From Candidatus Aminicenantota bacterium (GTDB lineage Bacteria > Acidobacteriota > Aminicenantia > S016-38): DNA of 38,268 bases. Every line of letters begins with the position of its first letter. Within the stretch, counting starts at the first letter, position 1. The notes beneath the pieces are model-generated. The model was not told the DNA's origin. It did not search any database and saw only the letters and a program-made list of their open reading frames with translations. The position numbers were made by a program, and so were the translations under genes. The stretch covers positions 1-38,268 of the forward strand of contig JALXBI010000106.1 of NCBI GenBank assembly GCA_026991555.1, in the 5' to 3' direction. Of this stretch, positions 13,651 through 22,245 are shown in pieces.

Positions 13651-14661
13651 ATGCTTCTTGCCATTGAAACATCCTGCGACGAGACCGCTGCTGCTGTGGT
13701 TCACCAGGGGAGAATTCTTTCCTCTGTGGTGAGGTCCCAGGTGGACCTTTTTAAAGAATTCGGTGGGATAGTTCCCGAAATTTCCTCCAGGAGGCATTTA
13801 GAGTTAATCCAGGTGATAGTGGAGGAGACCCTTTCGAGGGCGGGAAAGGGGATTGAAGATATGGAAGCAGTGGCGGCCACAAAAAAACCAGGGCTTATAG
13901 GCTCCCTCTTAGTGGGATATTCCTACGCCAAGGCCCTTGCCTACGGGCTGGGGGTTTCTTTGGTGGGGGTGGACCACCTCCATGCCCATGTTTACTCGGC
14001 TGAAATAGGGAGGAAGTTCAGGTTTCCCCTCTTAGGGGTTGTGGTCTCCGGGGGGCACACTGCTGCCTACATGGTGGAGGGCCTTTCCTTCAGGGTGGTG
14101 GCAAGGACCAGGGACGATGCTGCAGGGGAAGCCTTAGACAAGGTGGCAAAGAAGCTGGGATTGGGCTATCCCGGAGGACCTGTTATAGAGAGGATGGCTA
14201 AGGGAGGAGACCCTTATGCCTACGATTTTCCGGTGGTGAGGCTTAAGGACGGAAGCCTGGACTTCAGCTACAGCGGTCTAAAGTCCCAGGCCATAAGGAT
14301 AATAGAAAGGGAGGAAGTTAAGGGGGAAAAACTCAGGGATTTCCTCGCCTCCTTTCAGAGGGCAGTAATGGACCAGATAATAGACCGGCTGGATGCCTTA
14401 GTGGAGAGGTATAAACCCGCCTCCCTCGCGGTAACTGGTGGGGTGTCAATTAACTCTCACCTCAGGGAAAGGGTTGAAAAATTCTCCGCTCAAAAAGGCC
14501 TTGCACTTTATCTTCCGGAGAAACGCTTCTGCGGTGACAATGCGGCTATGATAGGGTATTTAGGAGAGAAGCTTTTAGAGGCAGGCTACAGGGAGGACCT
14601 TTTCTCCACTCCCTTTCCCAGAACCGAGGCTTCCAAAGGGGTAAAGCAGTTCGCTAAATGA
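13651..14661 (+). CDS. tsaD: tRNA threonylcarbamoyladenosine transferase TsaD
   Basis: A 336-aa Kae1/TsaD protein that transfers the threonylcarbamoyl group to A37 of ANN-reading tRNAs with TsaB and TsaE. It has AIETSCDETAAAV at the start, the metal-binding HLHAH, VSGGHTA, SYSGLKSQA and the C-terminal GGVSINSHLRERV and FCGDNAAMI, all conserved in the ASKHA-type fold. The ATG at 13651 is chosen over the TTG directly before it. Its stop overlaps the miaB ATG as ATGA, so two tRNA-A37 modification genes are translated together. Full length. Confidence 0.95.
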   Translation: MLLAIETSCDETAAAVVHQGRILSSVVRSQVDLFKEFGGIVPEISSRRHLELIQVIVEETLSRAGKGIEDMEAVAATKKPGLIGSLLVGYSYAKALAYGLGVSLVGVDHLHAHVYSAEIGRKFRFPLLGVVVSGGHTAAYMVEGLSFRVVARTRDDAAGEALDKVAKKLGLGYPGGPVIERMAKGGDPYAYDFPVVRLKDGSLDFSYSGLKSQAIRIIEREEVKGEKLRDFLASFQRAVMDQIIDRLDALVERYKPASLAVTGGVSINSHLRERVEKFSAQKGLALYLPEKRFCGDNAAMIGYLGEKLLEAGYREDLFSTPFPRTEASKGVKQFAK

Positions 14662-15956
14662 GAACCTTCAGGATTCATACCTTCGGATGTCAGATGAACG
14701 AGCACGACTCCGAGAAAATAGCATACCTCCTCATGGAAAAAGGCCTCGTTCCTGCAGAGGACGGTATACCTGACCTTTTCATAGTAAATTCCTGCGCCGT
14801 TCGGGACAAGGCGGTTCAGAAGCTTTACACCCTCCTTGGCCGGACGAAAAAATGGGCAGCTAAGGGAACTGTGGTCGGGGTGGTGGGATGTGTGGCTCAG
14901 GTGGAGAGGGAAAAGCTCCTTCGCCATTTTCCCCACCTTTCCTTCGTCATAGGACCCGGCTCCTATCCCTCCTTGGATGAACTTTTAGACCGCATCTTAG
15001 AAGGTGAGAAGGTGGTGGCTGCCCGCTGGGAGGGTAAGTGGTGGGAGACCGGAGGAGCCCTCAGGCAGAGGCCCGCGGTTGCCTATATAAACATTATGGA
15101 GGGCTGCGATAAGTTCTGCACCTATTGCATAGTTCCCTTTACAAGGGGAAGGGAGAGATACAGGCCCCTTCCCTGGATAATAGATGAGGTTCGCAGGGCC
15201 GTAGACCAGGGATATATGGAAATCCAGCTCTTAGGCCAGAATGTGGATTCCTGGAGGTGGGAAAAATACAGGTTCTGGCATCTTCTTGACCGGGTAAGGA
15301 AAATTCCAGGCCTCAAATGGGTAAGGTTCATAACCTCCCATCCCAAGGACTTCGTCCCTGAAATGGTCTCCATCATGGCCGAAGGAGAGCCCATAACTCC
15401 CTATGTTCACCTCCCCCTCCAGGCAGGCTCAAACAGGATTCTAAATCTCATGAGGAGGGGCTATTCTAAGGAGGAGTTTCTGGAGAAGGTGGAGATGATA
15501 AGGGAAAAGGTGAAGCTTTCTTCCATAGGCACGGACATCATTGTGGGCTTTCCCTACGAAGAGGAGGAGGACTTTCGCCAAACCTTGGAGGTGGTAAAAA
15601 GGGTGGAATTTGACAACATGTATTCCTTCCATTACAGTCCCAGGCCCCTTTCCTACGCCGGCAGGAATTTCCCGGACAATGTTCCTAAGGAGGTGAAAAG
15701 GCGAAGGCTCATGGAACTTCAGAAGCTCCAGGCTGAGATTCAACTGGAAAACAACCGCCGATTTGTGGGGAAGGTTATAGAAGTTCTCGCCACAGGAAGG
15801 AGCGCCAAGGACCCCGAGGCCTACATGGGAAGGGATATTACCTACAGGGTGGTAAATTTTTCCTGCAAGAGAAACCCCATAGGGGAGGTGCTTCAAATAG
15901 AGATAAAGGAGGCAGGTCCCCATAGCTTGAAGGGGGAGGTTAAGAATGAGGATTAA
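14658..15956 (+). CDS. miaB: tRNA-2-methylthio-N6-dimethylallyladenosine synthase MiaB
   Basis: A 432-aa radical SAM methylthiotransferase acting on i6A37 of tRNA. The N-terminal UPF0004 domain carries the three Cys of the second cluster (TFGCQMNEHDSEK, Cys11; NSCAVRDKA; VGCVAQ). The radical SAM CX3CX2C is GCDKFCTYC (Cys150, 154, 157). A TRAM-type C-terminal domain follows (about 365-432). QLLGQNVDSW and GTDIIVGFPYEEEEDF favour MiaB over RimO or MtaB. Length and domain order are normal. It overlaps tsaD by four bases and the next gene by eleven. Confidence 0.94.
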   Translation: MRTFRIHTFGCQMNEHDSEKIAYLLMEKGLVPAEDGIPDLFIVNSCAVRDKAVQKLYTLLGRTKKWAAKGTVVGVVGCVAQVEREKLLRHFPHLSFVIGPGSYPSLDELLDRILEGEKVVAARWEGKWWETGGALRQRPAVAYINIMEGCDKFCTYCIVPFTRGRERYRPLPWIIDEVRRAVDQGYMEIQLLGQNVDSWRWEKYRFWHLLDRVRKIPGLKWVRFITSHPKDFVPEMVSIMAEGEPITPYVHLPLQAGSNRILNLMRRGYSKEEFLEKVEMIREKVKLSSIGTDIIVGFPYEEEEDFRQTLEVVKRVEFDNMYSFHYSPRPLSYAGRNFPDNVPKEVKRRRLMELQKLQAEIQLENNRRFVGKVIEVLATGRSAKDPEAYMGRDITYRVVNFSCKRNPIGEVLQIEIKEAGPHSLKGEVKNED

Positions 15957-16506
15957 TTTTCAGAGCCTGCTGGTAGTTCTCTGGTTCCTTTTCTTGATTT
16001 CTTTGGCCATATATGACCTTGTAAAGCTAAGGTCCGATGCCCTTCAGGCCAGCGCAAGGCAGGGATTTATAAACTTCTCTATGTTTCTCATGGCTTCCAT
16101 TTTGGGGATTATTTGGGCCAATACGAAAACCTCCTCCGGGGCAGGGATGAAATTCATGGGGGTTTTGGGGCTGATTTATTGGGGAATTTTAATAGCCATA
16201 TGGGTTTATTTTGATGTCCTTTCAGGACAAGGCACACTTCGCTTTATAACCTACATGGTAGCCCTTGCCCTTGAAATGATCCAGCTGGGAAGCGATGTGA
16301 AGAGGTCTGCCCTGGCTCTTCTCTGGGGAGGTTGGGGCGCCATCTTTATCTATGGCTTTGGATTTTTAGCTTCCCTTCTGATTGTTAAAATTTTTCCCCA
16401 CTTCAGTTCGGAGATCCCCCAGCAACTGAGAGAAAACCTTTACTTTTATCTTTCATTTACCGTAGGATATGCCCTTTGGGGGATTTGGATTGCCTTAAAG
16501 CTTTAG
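15946..16506 (+). CDS. six-span membrane protein, function unknown
   Basis: A 186-aa integral membrane protein with about six hydrophobic segments (LVVLWFLFLISLAIYDLV, FINFSMFLMASILGIIW, FMGVLGLIYWGILIAIWVYF, ITYMVALALEMIQL, GGWGAIFIYGFGFLASLLIV, FYLSFTVGYALWGIWIAL) and almost no soluble part. It overlaps miaB by eleven bases and precedes the DUF4416 gene by nine, so it is co-transcribed. No family was recognised. Confidence 0.8.
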   Translation: MRINFQSLLVVLWFLFLISLAIYDLVKLRSDALQASARQGFINFSMFLMASILGIIWANTKTSSGAGMKFMGVLGLIYWGILIAIWVYFDVLSGQGTLRFITYMVALALEMIQLGSDVKRSALALLWGGWGAIFIYGFGFLASLLIVKIFPHFSSEIPQQLRENLYFYLSFTVGYALWGIWIALKL

Positions 16507-16515
16507 GAGGGGAAA

Positions 16516-17031
16516 TTGAGCCATCCGGGCAGGTTTGAATGGGCGACACCGCTTGTTTCGGTAATATTTTCAAAAAGGGATTTTCTCATCCCTCTGGAGC
16601 TGGAGTTAAAGAGGAAATGGGGAGGGATAATTTTAGTTTCCGAAGATTTTCCCTTCAATGTGGATTACTATAAAAAAGAGATGGGAATCCCCCTCTTCAG
16701 GAGATTTTATGTATTGGAGGGACTTTATCCTCCTGAAATCCTTGTTTCCCTCAAACTCTGGGCCTACTCCTTTGAAATCTATACTGCTAAGGAGAGGAAA
16801 AGGGGATTAAACCTGGACCCGGGTTTGCTCTTTACCCCGTCGCTTATCATCGCCACCTTCAAGCCCTATTCCCACAGGATCCCTCTGAAGAAGGGGGTAT
16901 ATGCCCACCTGGAAATGCTTTTCTCCAAAGGAAAGCCGAAGCCCCTTCCCTGGACATATCCGGATTTTGCTTCGGGAACATATTCCGATTTTCTGGAGGA
17001 GGCGTGGAGGAGACACAGAGCCAGGATTTAA
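16516..17031 (+). CDS. DUF4416 family protein
   Basis: A 171-aa cytoplasmic protein that fits the DUF4416 family: KLLVSVI-type start (PLVSVIFSKRDFLIP), DFPFNVDYYKKEMGIPLFRRF, LNLDPGLLFTPSLIIATFKPYSHRIPL written in two parts as LNLDPGLLFTPS and LIIATFKPYSHRIPL, and a GKPKPLPWTYPDFASGTYSDF ending. This family is common in thermophilic and anaerobic bacteria and has no established function. The TTG at 16516 follows AGGAGGGG by six bases. It overlaps the next gene by 28 bases. Confidence 0.85.
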   Translation: MSHPGRFEWATPLVSVIFSKRDFLIPLELELKRKWGGIILVSEDFPFNVDYYKKEMGIPLFRRFYVLEGLYPPEILVSLKLWAYSFEIYTAKERKRGLNLDPGLLFTPSLIIATFKPYSHRIPLKKGVYAHLEMLFSKGKPKPLPWTYPDFASGTYSDFLEEAWRRHRARI

Positions 17032-17459
17032 AACTCATCCTTTGTGAAGGAAAGCCTCTGATGAAGGGTCCCAAAAGGGGATGGGCAAGGAAATACGAAA
17101 AGCCCCTGAAAACAGTTTCCATGCTGAAGAAAAGACTATGGGAGACGGAAATCTCCCTTTTCTCCCCATCGCAGACCCTTTATTATCCTCCTCATCTGAG
17201 CCAGGAAGAGGTGAGGGGAATATTAAAAAGAATGAGGAAAAAGAGACTGCTCTGGCTTCTTGGTTTTTCCCTCCTTCTTCCCATTACCATACCCCTTACA
17301 CCAATACCCGGCCCGAACCTGCCCTATTATTACGCTTTAGGAAGGATAATCCTTCACTTCCGTTCCCAGAGAACCCTTGGAAAACTCCTGAAAAACGGGA
17401 AATATTTTCCCCTTTCCCATGAAGAGCACAGGAAATTAAAGGATGCTCTTTGTCCTTAG
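17004..17459 (+). CDS. small membrane protein resembling mitochondrial K+/H+ exchange-related proteins
   Basis: A 151-aa protein starting at GTG 17004, about four bases after CTGGAGGA. The N-terminal half is polar and basic. From about residue 83 comes one hydrophobic hairpin: LLWLLGFSLLLPITIPLTPI, then PGPNLPYYYALGRIILHFRS. The P-T-P-I-P-G-P-N ... YY-LGR pattern recalls the Mit_KHE1 (K+/H+ exchange-related) family, which I regard as a tentative match. Its TAG overlaps the stop of the minus-strand antiporter gene (17456-17459), so two ion-transport-like genes converge here without a terminator gap. Confidence 0.6.
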   Translation: MEETQSQDLKLILCEGKPLMKGPKRGWARKYEKPLKTVSMLKKRLWETEISLFSPSQTLYYPPHLSQEEVRGILKRMRKKRLLWLLGFSLLLPITIPLTPIPGPNLPYYYALGRIILHFRSQRTLGKLLKNGKYFPLSHEEHRKLKDALCP

Positions 17460-19249
17460 TTTACCTTTTTCCCCACCAGTAAAAGGAAGGCCGTCAGGGC
17501 TCCGGCTTCCAGCAATACCGTGGCCAAGTAGGGCAGGGAAAAGGCATAGGGAAGAACGCCGAAAAGCAGGGAAAATACGGCCACCACAAGGGCATAGGGA
17601 ATCTGGGTTTTCACATGGTCCACATGGTCGCAGGAGCTGGCCATGGAACTCATTATGGTGGTGTCGGAAATTGGGGAGCAGTGGTCTCCGAAAACTGCCC
17701 CGCTTAAAACCGAAGCTACCACCCCAAGGAGGACCCTGTGGAAGTGAGGAGTTCCCTTGGCTAAAGCATAGGCTAAGGGAATCACTAAGGGATAAACTAT
17801 GCTCATGGTTCCCCAGGAAGTTCCTGTGGAAAAGGAAATAAGGGCGGAGACCAGAAATACCGCAGCGGGAAGGAGCCTTGGGTCAAATTTTCCGGAAAGG
17901 GCAGAGGCTAAATAATCCCCTGTTCTCAAATCCATCAGGGTTTCAGAAAGGGCCCAGGCCAAGGAGAGTATGACCACCGCCGTTAGCATGGCCTTCATTC
18001 CCTCTATTCCGGCCTTTACCGCTTCCCGGAGTTTTAGAAGTCTTTGAGAAAGAGCCAAGGCTATGGCCACTAAGAAACCTGAGAAAGAACCCCACAGCAG
18101 GGAATTGAAGGAGTTTCCGCTGGAGAATATGAGCCCAATCTTCTTTATAAACGGACCGGGGGGAAGTGCTCCCGCTGCCTTCACCCCAGTAAAATATATC
18201 CCTGCAAAGGTCACTGCGATGACGAAGAGCACGGGAACTAAGCCATTTATCCACCTCTTCTTGATGTGGGCCGGGGGAAGAAGGGGGGCTATTTCAAAAT
18301 CCGCTAAGGGAATGGCCCCATCCCTCAAAACCTTGCCCTGCTTTGCCCTGAGCTCTGCTTTGAACATGGGGCCGAATTCCCTTCCGGTTATTATTATGAG
18401 GAAGCCGAAGAATAGGGCAAAAATAACATAGAACCTTATGGGAAGGGTTTGAAGAAAGACCATGTAGGGGTCGAGGGTTAGTCCCACATGGCGGAAACCC
18501 TCCCCGATGAGGGAGACTTCAAATCCTATCCATGTGGAGATAAGGGCAACAGAGGCAACTGGAGCAGCCGTAGAATCCACTATATAAGCCAATTTCTCCC
18601 TGGATACCTTCCACCGGTCAGCCAGAGGCCTCATGGTGTTTCCCACTATGAGGGTGTTGGTGTAGTCGTCAAAGAATATGAAAATTCCCAGAAGCCATGT
18701 ATAGAGCTGGGTTGTTTTTGGGGAGCGAACCTTCCTTGAAAGGGCCTGCACTATTCCCTCTATTCCCCCGCTTTTGCTCATAACCCCCACCATGGCTCCC
18801 AGAAGCAGGGTAAAGAGGACGATGGAAATCTTATCTGAGGAGAGAAGTGCCCTTACGAGATAGGTGTCTAAGGAACGGAGGAAGGCTGTCAGCGGATTGA
18901 GGAGGTTAAGCAGCATGGCTGATGTGAAAATTCCCAGAAAAAGACTTGTAAATACATCCTTGGTGACTAAGGCAAGGAGAATGGCTATGAGGGGAGGAAG
19001 GAGGGTGAATATTCCGGGGAGGGAAAGGAGTTTTCCTGAAAAAATTTTTTTCCCGTCCCTCAGAACCTCAAGGCGGTGAAAACCGGAGGCAAGGGGCTTT
19101 TGCCCCTCCCTCCCGTCTATTTTTACAATATCCCCTTTTTTGAGGCCGGTTATTTTGACTTCCCTCCCTGTTATGCAGAAACGGGAAAGGGAAATCTCCG
19201 CAGACGCTGCAGGCAGGGCTAAAAGGAGGAATAGGAGAAATTTCTTCAA
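17456..19249 (-). CDS. NhaC-type Na+/H+ antiporter with extracytoplasmic N-terminal domain
   Basis: A 597-aa NhaC-family transporter. The membrane domain (about 80-590) has the family motifs: [55 protein letters not shown] and [16 protein letters not shown]. Before it lies a signal peptide ([16 protein letters not shown]) and a small beta-rich domain ([35 protein letters not shown]), longer than the usual 450-550 aa family length. It would exchange Na+ for H+, or a related amine/acid exchange. The first bases overlap kbl by four, so it is the last gene of the seven-gene minus-strand run. Confidence 0.9.
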   Translation of the reverse strand: MKKFLLFLLLALPAASAEISLSRFCITGREVKITGLKKGDIVKIDGREGQKPLASGFHRLEVLRDGKKIFSGKLLSLPGIFTLLPPLIAILLALVTKDVFTSLFLGIFTSAMLLNLLNPLTAFLRSLDTYLVRALLSSDKISIVLFTLLLGAMVGVMSKSGGIEGIVQALSRKVRSPKTTQLYTWLLGIFIFFDDYTNTLIVGNTMRPLADRWKVSREKLAYIVDSTAAPVASVALISTWIGFEVSLIGEGFRHVGLTLDPYMVFLQTLPIRFYVIFALFFGFLIIITGREFGPMFKAELRAKQGKVLRDGAIPLADFEIAPLLPPAHIKKRWINGLVPVLFVIAVTFAGIYFTGVKAAGALPPGPFIKKIGLIFSSGNSFNSLLWGSFSGFLVAIALALSQRLLKLREAVKAGIEGMKAMLTAVVILSLAWALSETLMDLRTGDYLASALSGKFDPRLLPAAVFLVSALISFSTGTSWGTMSIVYPLVIPLAYALAKGTPHFHRVLLGVVASVLSGAVFGDHCSPISDTTIMSSMASSCDHVDHVKTQIPYALVVAVFSLLFGVLPYAFSLPYLATVLLEAGALTAFLLLVGKKVN

Positions 19250-20421
19250 ATGACTCCCAGGGCCTTACCTACCTTTTCAAACTTCTCTAAGGCAAAGTCC
19301 AGGTCTTCCTTTGAATGGGCTGCTGAGAGCATTACCCTTATCCTTGCCTTTCCTTTTGGAACCGTGGGATAACCGATGGCCTGGGCGAAGATTCCCTCCT
19401 CAAAGAGCCTCCGGGAGAATTCCTGGGCCAATTTTGCCTCTCCCAGCATAACCGGGGTTATGGGGGTCTGGCTCTTTCCGGTGTCAAAGCCTAAGTCCTT
19501 CATTTTGCTCTTGAAATACTTGGCGTTGTCCCAGAGTTTTTTGACCAAGGAATCGTCGTTTTCAAGGATGTCCACCGCTGCTATAACTGCAGCAACATCA
19601 GCCGGGGTTGTGGCAGAGGAGAACAGGAAGGGCCTTGCCTTCTGTTTTAGGAATTCCACAAGCTCCTTGCTTCCTGCCACGAAGCCTCCCACCACACCGA
19701 AGGCCTTGCTCAGGGTTCCCACTTCAATGTGAACCTTACCGTGAAGGCCGAAATGGTCGCTTATTCCCCTTCCATGACTTCCCAGGACCCCTTCTCCGTG
19801 GGCATCGTCTATCATGAGAAGGGCATCGTGTTTCTCTGCCAGTTCCACCAGCTCGGGAAGAGGAGCTATGTCCCCGTCCATGGAGAAGACGCCATCGGAG
19901 ACGATAAGTTTCCTCCTTCCGTCGTGGGTTTTCAGCTGTTCCTCTAAGTGGTTCATGTCAAGGTGTTTGTAAATGACCCTTTTGGCCTTGGTCAGCCTTA
20001 TTCCGTCTATTATGCTGGCGTGGTTTAGCTCGTCGGAAAATACCACATCCTCCGCAGAGGAAAGAATGGCCGGGATCACTGCCAGATTGGTTATAAAACC
20101 ACCCTGGAAGGAAAGGGCAGCCTCCTCCTTCTTAAACCTCGCCAGTTTCTCCTCCAGGATGTTGTGAAGGTGCATGGTTCCCGCAATGCTCCTTACTGCT
20201 GCGGGTCCCACACCGTAAATCTCGATGGCCTCAATGGCTTTCTTCTTAAGTTCCGGGTGGTTGGCGAAGCCCAAGTAATTGTTGGAGCACATGTTCAGCA
20301 CCTTCTTCCCGTCCACCTCGGTCCAGGCATCCTGGGCAGAGCCTATGACCCTTATGGTATTGTAAAGACCGGCTTCCTTTAATTCCTCAATTTCCTGGGT
20401 TAAAAAATCCAGTTTTCCCAT
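19246..20421 (-). CDS. kbl: glycine C-acetyltransferase (2-amino-3-ketobutyrate CoA ligase)
   Basis: A 391-aa PLP enzyme of the alpha-oxoamine synthase family that interconverts 2-amino-3-oxobutyrate plus CoA with glycine plus acetyl-CoA, in threonine breakdown. The PLP Lys is K239 in [15 protein letters not shown] (205-211) holds the cofactor-binding Asp; [15 protein letters not shown] is the family's start motif. KBL is favoured over BioF or HemA by the N-terminus ([22 protein letters not shown]). Threonine dehydrogenase is not in the window. AAGGAGGAG lies before the ATG; nine bases separate it from the NERD gene. Confidence 0.93.
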   Translation of the reverse strand: MGKLDFLTQEIEELKEAGLYNTIRVIGSAQDAWTEVDGKKVLNMCSNNYLGFANHPELKKKAIEAIEIYGVGPAAVRSIAGTMHLHNILEEKLARFKKEEAALSFQGGFITNLAVIPAILSSAEDVVFSDELNHASIIDGIRLTKAKRVIYKHLDMNHLEEQLKTHDGRRKLIVSDGVFSMDGDIAPLPELVELAEKHDALLMIDDAHGEGVLGSHGRGISDHFGLHGKVHIEVGTLSKAFGVVGGFVAGSKELVEFLKQKARPFLFSSATTPADVAAVIAAVDILENDDSLVKKLWDNAKYFKSKMKDLGFDTGKSQTPITPVMLGEAKLAQEFSRRLFEEGIFAQAIGYPTVPKGKARIRVMLSAAHSKEDLDFALEKFEKVGKALGVI

Positions 20422-20430
20422 GTCTCCTCC

Positions 20431-21549
20431 TTATTTATTGCGAGAAATTTTTTCCTCCACAAGTTTAAGCCTTTGTTTTACGGCTCCATCGCCCTTTTTA
20501 GCCAGCTCTTTGATAACTTTCAGGGCATCTTCCCATCTTTCAAGTCCCGCGTAAATGTTGAAAAGGAGTTTCTTCTTCTCTTCGTCCGGAACTAATCCCT
20601 CATCCGGGATGGAAAGGGCCAGATTGAGAGCCTTTTCCAGGTTCTCCCTGCCCCCCAGTTTAAAATAGGCTAAGGCCAGGAGAAAGTCAAGGTATTCCTT
20701 AAACTCCTCCGCCTCCTCCTTGAAGCTGTGGGTGTAAAGGAATTTCACCAACTCCTGAAACTGTCCGGTTCTGTAATAGGCATAGGCCAGGTTGGTTATT
20801 ATGAAGCTTTTTTCCAAGGGGGAAACCGTCTCCGAATAAAGGAGCCTCTCCCAGGTGGCAATGGCCTCCATGGTATATCCCCGGATGAAGTTCAAAATTG
20901 CGTCGTTGTTCTGCTCAGAAATCTCACGGTTTTCCTTGGGATGAAGGCATATAAAAATTTTATTGTTGGCGAAGCAATCCCAGGACCAGAGGTTGGGGTC
21001 CGAGGGTTCCAGTCTGGCCCCCCAGTAAGAAAGAAAATTCTTCTTCAGTTTTGCTGCCAGATCCCTTCCCACCTTGCCGAAATTACCCTCCACCAGTAAT
21101 TTCCTCAGGGCTTCGTCGCTCTTGTATTGAAACAGGATGAAATTTTTCTGCCTTTTAGTAACATTAAACTCGGAACCCTGGGCCATGTTCAATATCAGGC
21201 ACTTGCTCTGAAATTTAAGTCCGAATTTGTCGTATATGAATTTGTTCACGGCTTTTCTTTCCCTCTGGGCCTGATAAAAGGGGTCGTATTCGCTTTTTTC
21301 CCTGTTTCCGTAAATAATCTTCCATTTCCCGAAGGGGTTTTCTACTATAACGCCAAGCCAGTATTTGATTTCTATTACCAGAAACTTGTCCGGACCGAAG
21401 AGGAGATAATCCACCTCCACATTGTTTATTTCAGGAGTGGTTACCAGAACATAATCATCGGGAAGATATTTTTTTGCGAATCTGGCGAAATTTACTTCAC
21501 CTTTGTTTTCCGGGGTCTTTTTTCCTCTAAATGTTAGGATTTTTGCCAT
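20431..21549 (-). CDS. NERD-domain and TPR protein
   Basis: A 372-aa protein. The N-terminal part (about 15-125) is a NERD (nuclease-related) domain: VEVDYLLFGPDKFLVIEIKYW holds the D-X-n-E-I-K residues of a PD-(D/E)XK-like core. The middle is unassigned, and the C-terminal part (about 235-365) has TPR-like helices (AIATWERLLYSETVSPLEKS, NLAYAYYRTGQFQELVKFLY, WEDALKVIKELAKKGDG). NERD proteins are presumed DNA-processing enzymes with unknown targets. Its start overlaps the small membrane gene by 23 bases. Cytoplasmic by absence of a signal. Confidence 0.82.
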   Translation of the reverse strand: MAKILTFRGKKTPENKGEVNFARFAKKYLPDDYVLVTTPEINNVEVDYLLFGPDKFLVIEIKYWLGVIVENPFGKWKIIYGNREKSEYDPFYQAQRERKAVNKFIYDKFGLKFQSKCLILNMAQGSEFNVTKRQKNFILFQYKSDEALRKLLVEGNFGKVGRDLAAKLKKNFLSYWGARLEPSDPNLWSWDCFANNKIFICLHPKENREISEQNNDAILNFIRGYTMEAIATWERLLYSETVSPLEKSFIITNLAYAYYRTGQFQELVKFLYTHSFKEEAEEFKEYLDFLLALAYFKLGGRENLEKALNLALSIPDEGLVPDEEKKKLLFNIYAGLERWEDALKVIKELAKKGDGAVKQRLKLVEEKISRNK

Positions 21550-21733
21550 TTTTCCTCTTCTTCTGATGGTTTTTCAAATATACGTCCCTGGGGGTGGGAA
21601 CATTGACGGACAAATAGGGAAATTCCCTTTTGCGCCTCGCCCTTAAAAGCAGATAAAAAACTATCCCTGCAATCCCCAGGGCCAGAAGCACCAGAAAAAC
21701 GATTTTTGTAATCATACTAAGAGAATAACTCAT
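21527..21733 (-). CDS. small single-span membrane protein
   Basis: A 68-aa protein with a single membrane span (IVFLVLLALGIAGIVFYLLL) followed by a basic tail (RARRKREFPYLSVNV ... NHQKKRKNGKN). GAGGAAAACG before the ATG at 21733 acts as its ribosome site. It overlaps the NERD gene and lies eight bases after birA. No family was recognised; being sandwiched between tightly coupled genes supports it being real. Confidence 0.65.
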   Translation of the reverse strand: MSYSLSMITKIVFLVLLALGIAGIVFYLLLRARRKREFPYLSVNVPTPRDVYLKNHQKKRKNGKNPNI

Positions 21734-21741
21734 CGTTTTCC

Positions 21742-22245
21742 TCAGGTCAATGGAAAATGTTTTGAGATGTAGTTGAGCAGTGCGGGAAGAGTCGAGAGAG
21801 GGTGGAGTTTTTTCCCGGTTTCCAGGAATACCGAAGTTGCAGTTTTCCTGAGATAATAGGGAAAATCCTCCTGCTGGTGGTTAAGGTTTATGCCAATTCC
21901 TGCAGCAATCCTTTCCCGCCTTCTCTCTACGAGAATTCCGCAAATTTTCCTTCCATTTATCAGAATGTCGTTGGGCTCCTTTATCCGTGGCCTCAGGCCG
22001 AATTCCCTCTCAAGCCACTCCTTTACTCCCTGGGCGAAGATGAGGGGAAGGGAAGTTGGCGGAGTTTTTTCCGGGAGCCGGGCTGAAATGGTAAAGTAAA
22101 GTCCAAGTTCGGGAGGGGAAAACCATGGTCTTCCCTCTCTTCCTACCCCCCCGCTCTGGGAGCCGCAGACGAATACTGCTTCTTCTTCCCTTTCCTTGGC
22201 CCATCTCTGGGTGGAACGACAGTTGTGAAGGTAGTAAATTTTCAT
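21742..22245 (-). CDS. birA: minimal biotin-protein ligase (catalytic domain only)
   Basis: A 167-aa biotin-[acetyl-CoA carboxylase] ligase. It has the biotinyl-AMP motif [14 protein letters not shown] (31-44), [15 protein letters not shown] with Lys100 in the position of the catalytic Lys, and AGIGINLN. The N-terminal DNA-binding domain and the small C-terminal SH3-like domain of E. coli BirA are missing, so it should ligate biotin but not repress transcription directly. The family's KWPND is KEPND here. Its ATG overlaps the valS stop by four bases. Confidence 0.88.
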   Translation of the reverse strand: MKIYYLHNCRSTQRWAKEREEEAVFVCGSQSGGVGREGRPWFSPPELGLYFTISARLPEKTPPTSLPLIFAQGVKEWLEREFGLRPRIKEPNDILINGRKICGILVERRRERIAAGIGINLNHQQEDFPYYLRKTATSVFLETGKKLHPLSTLPALLNYISKHFPLT

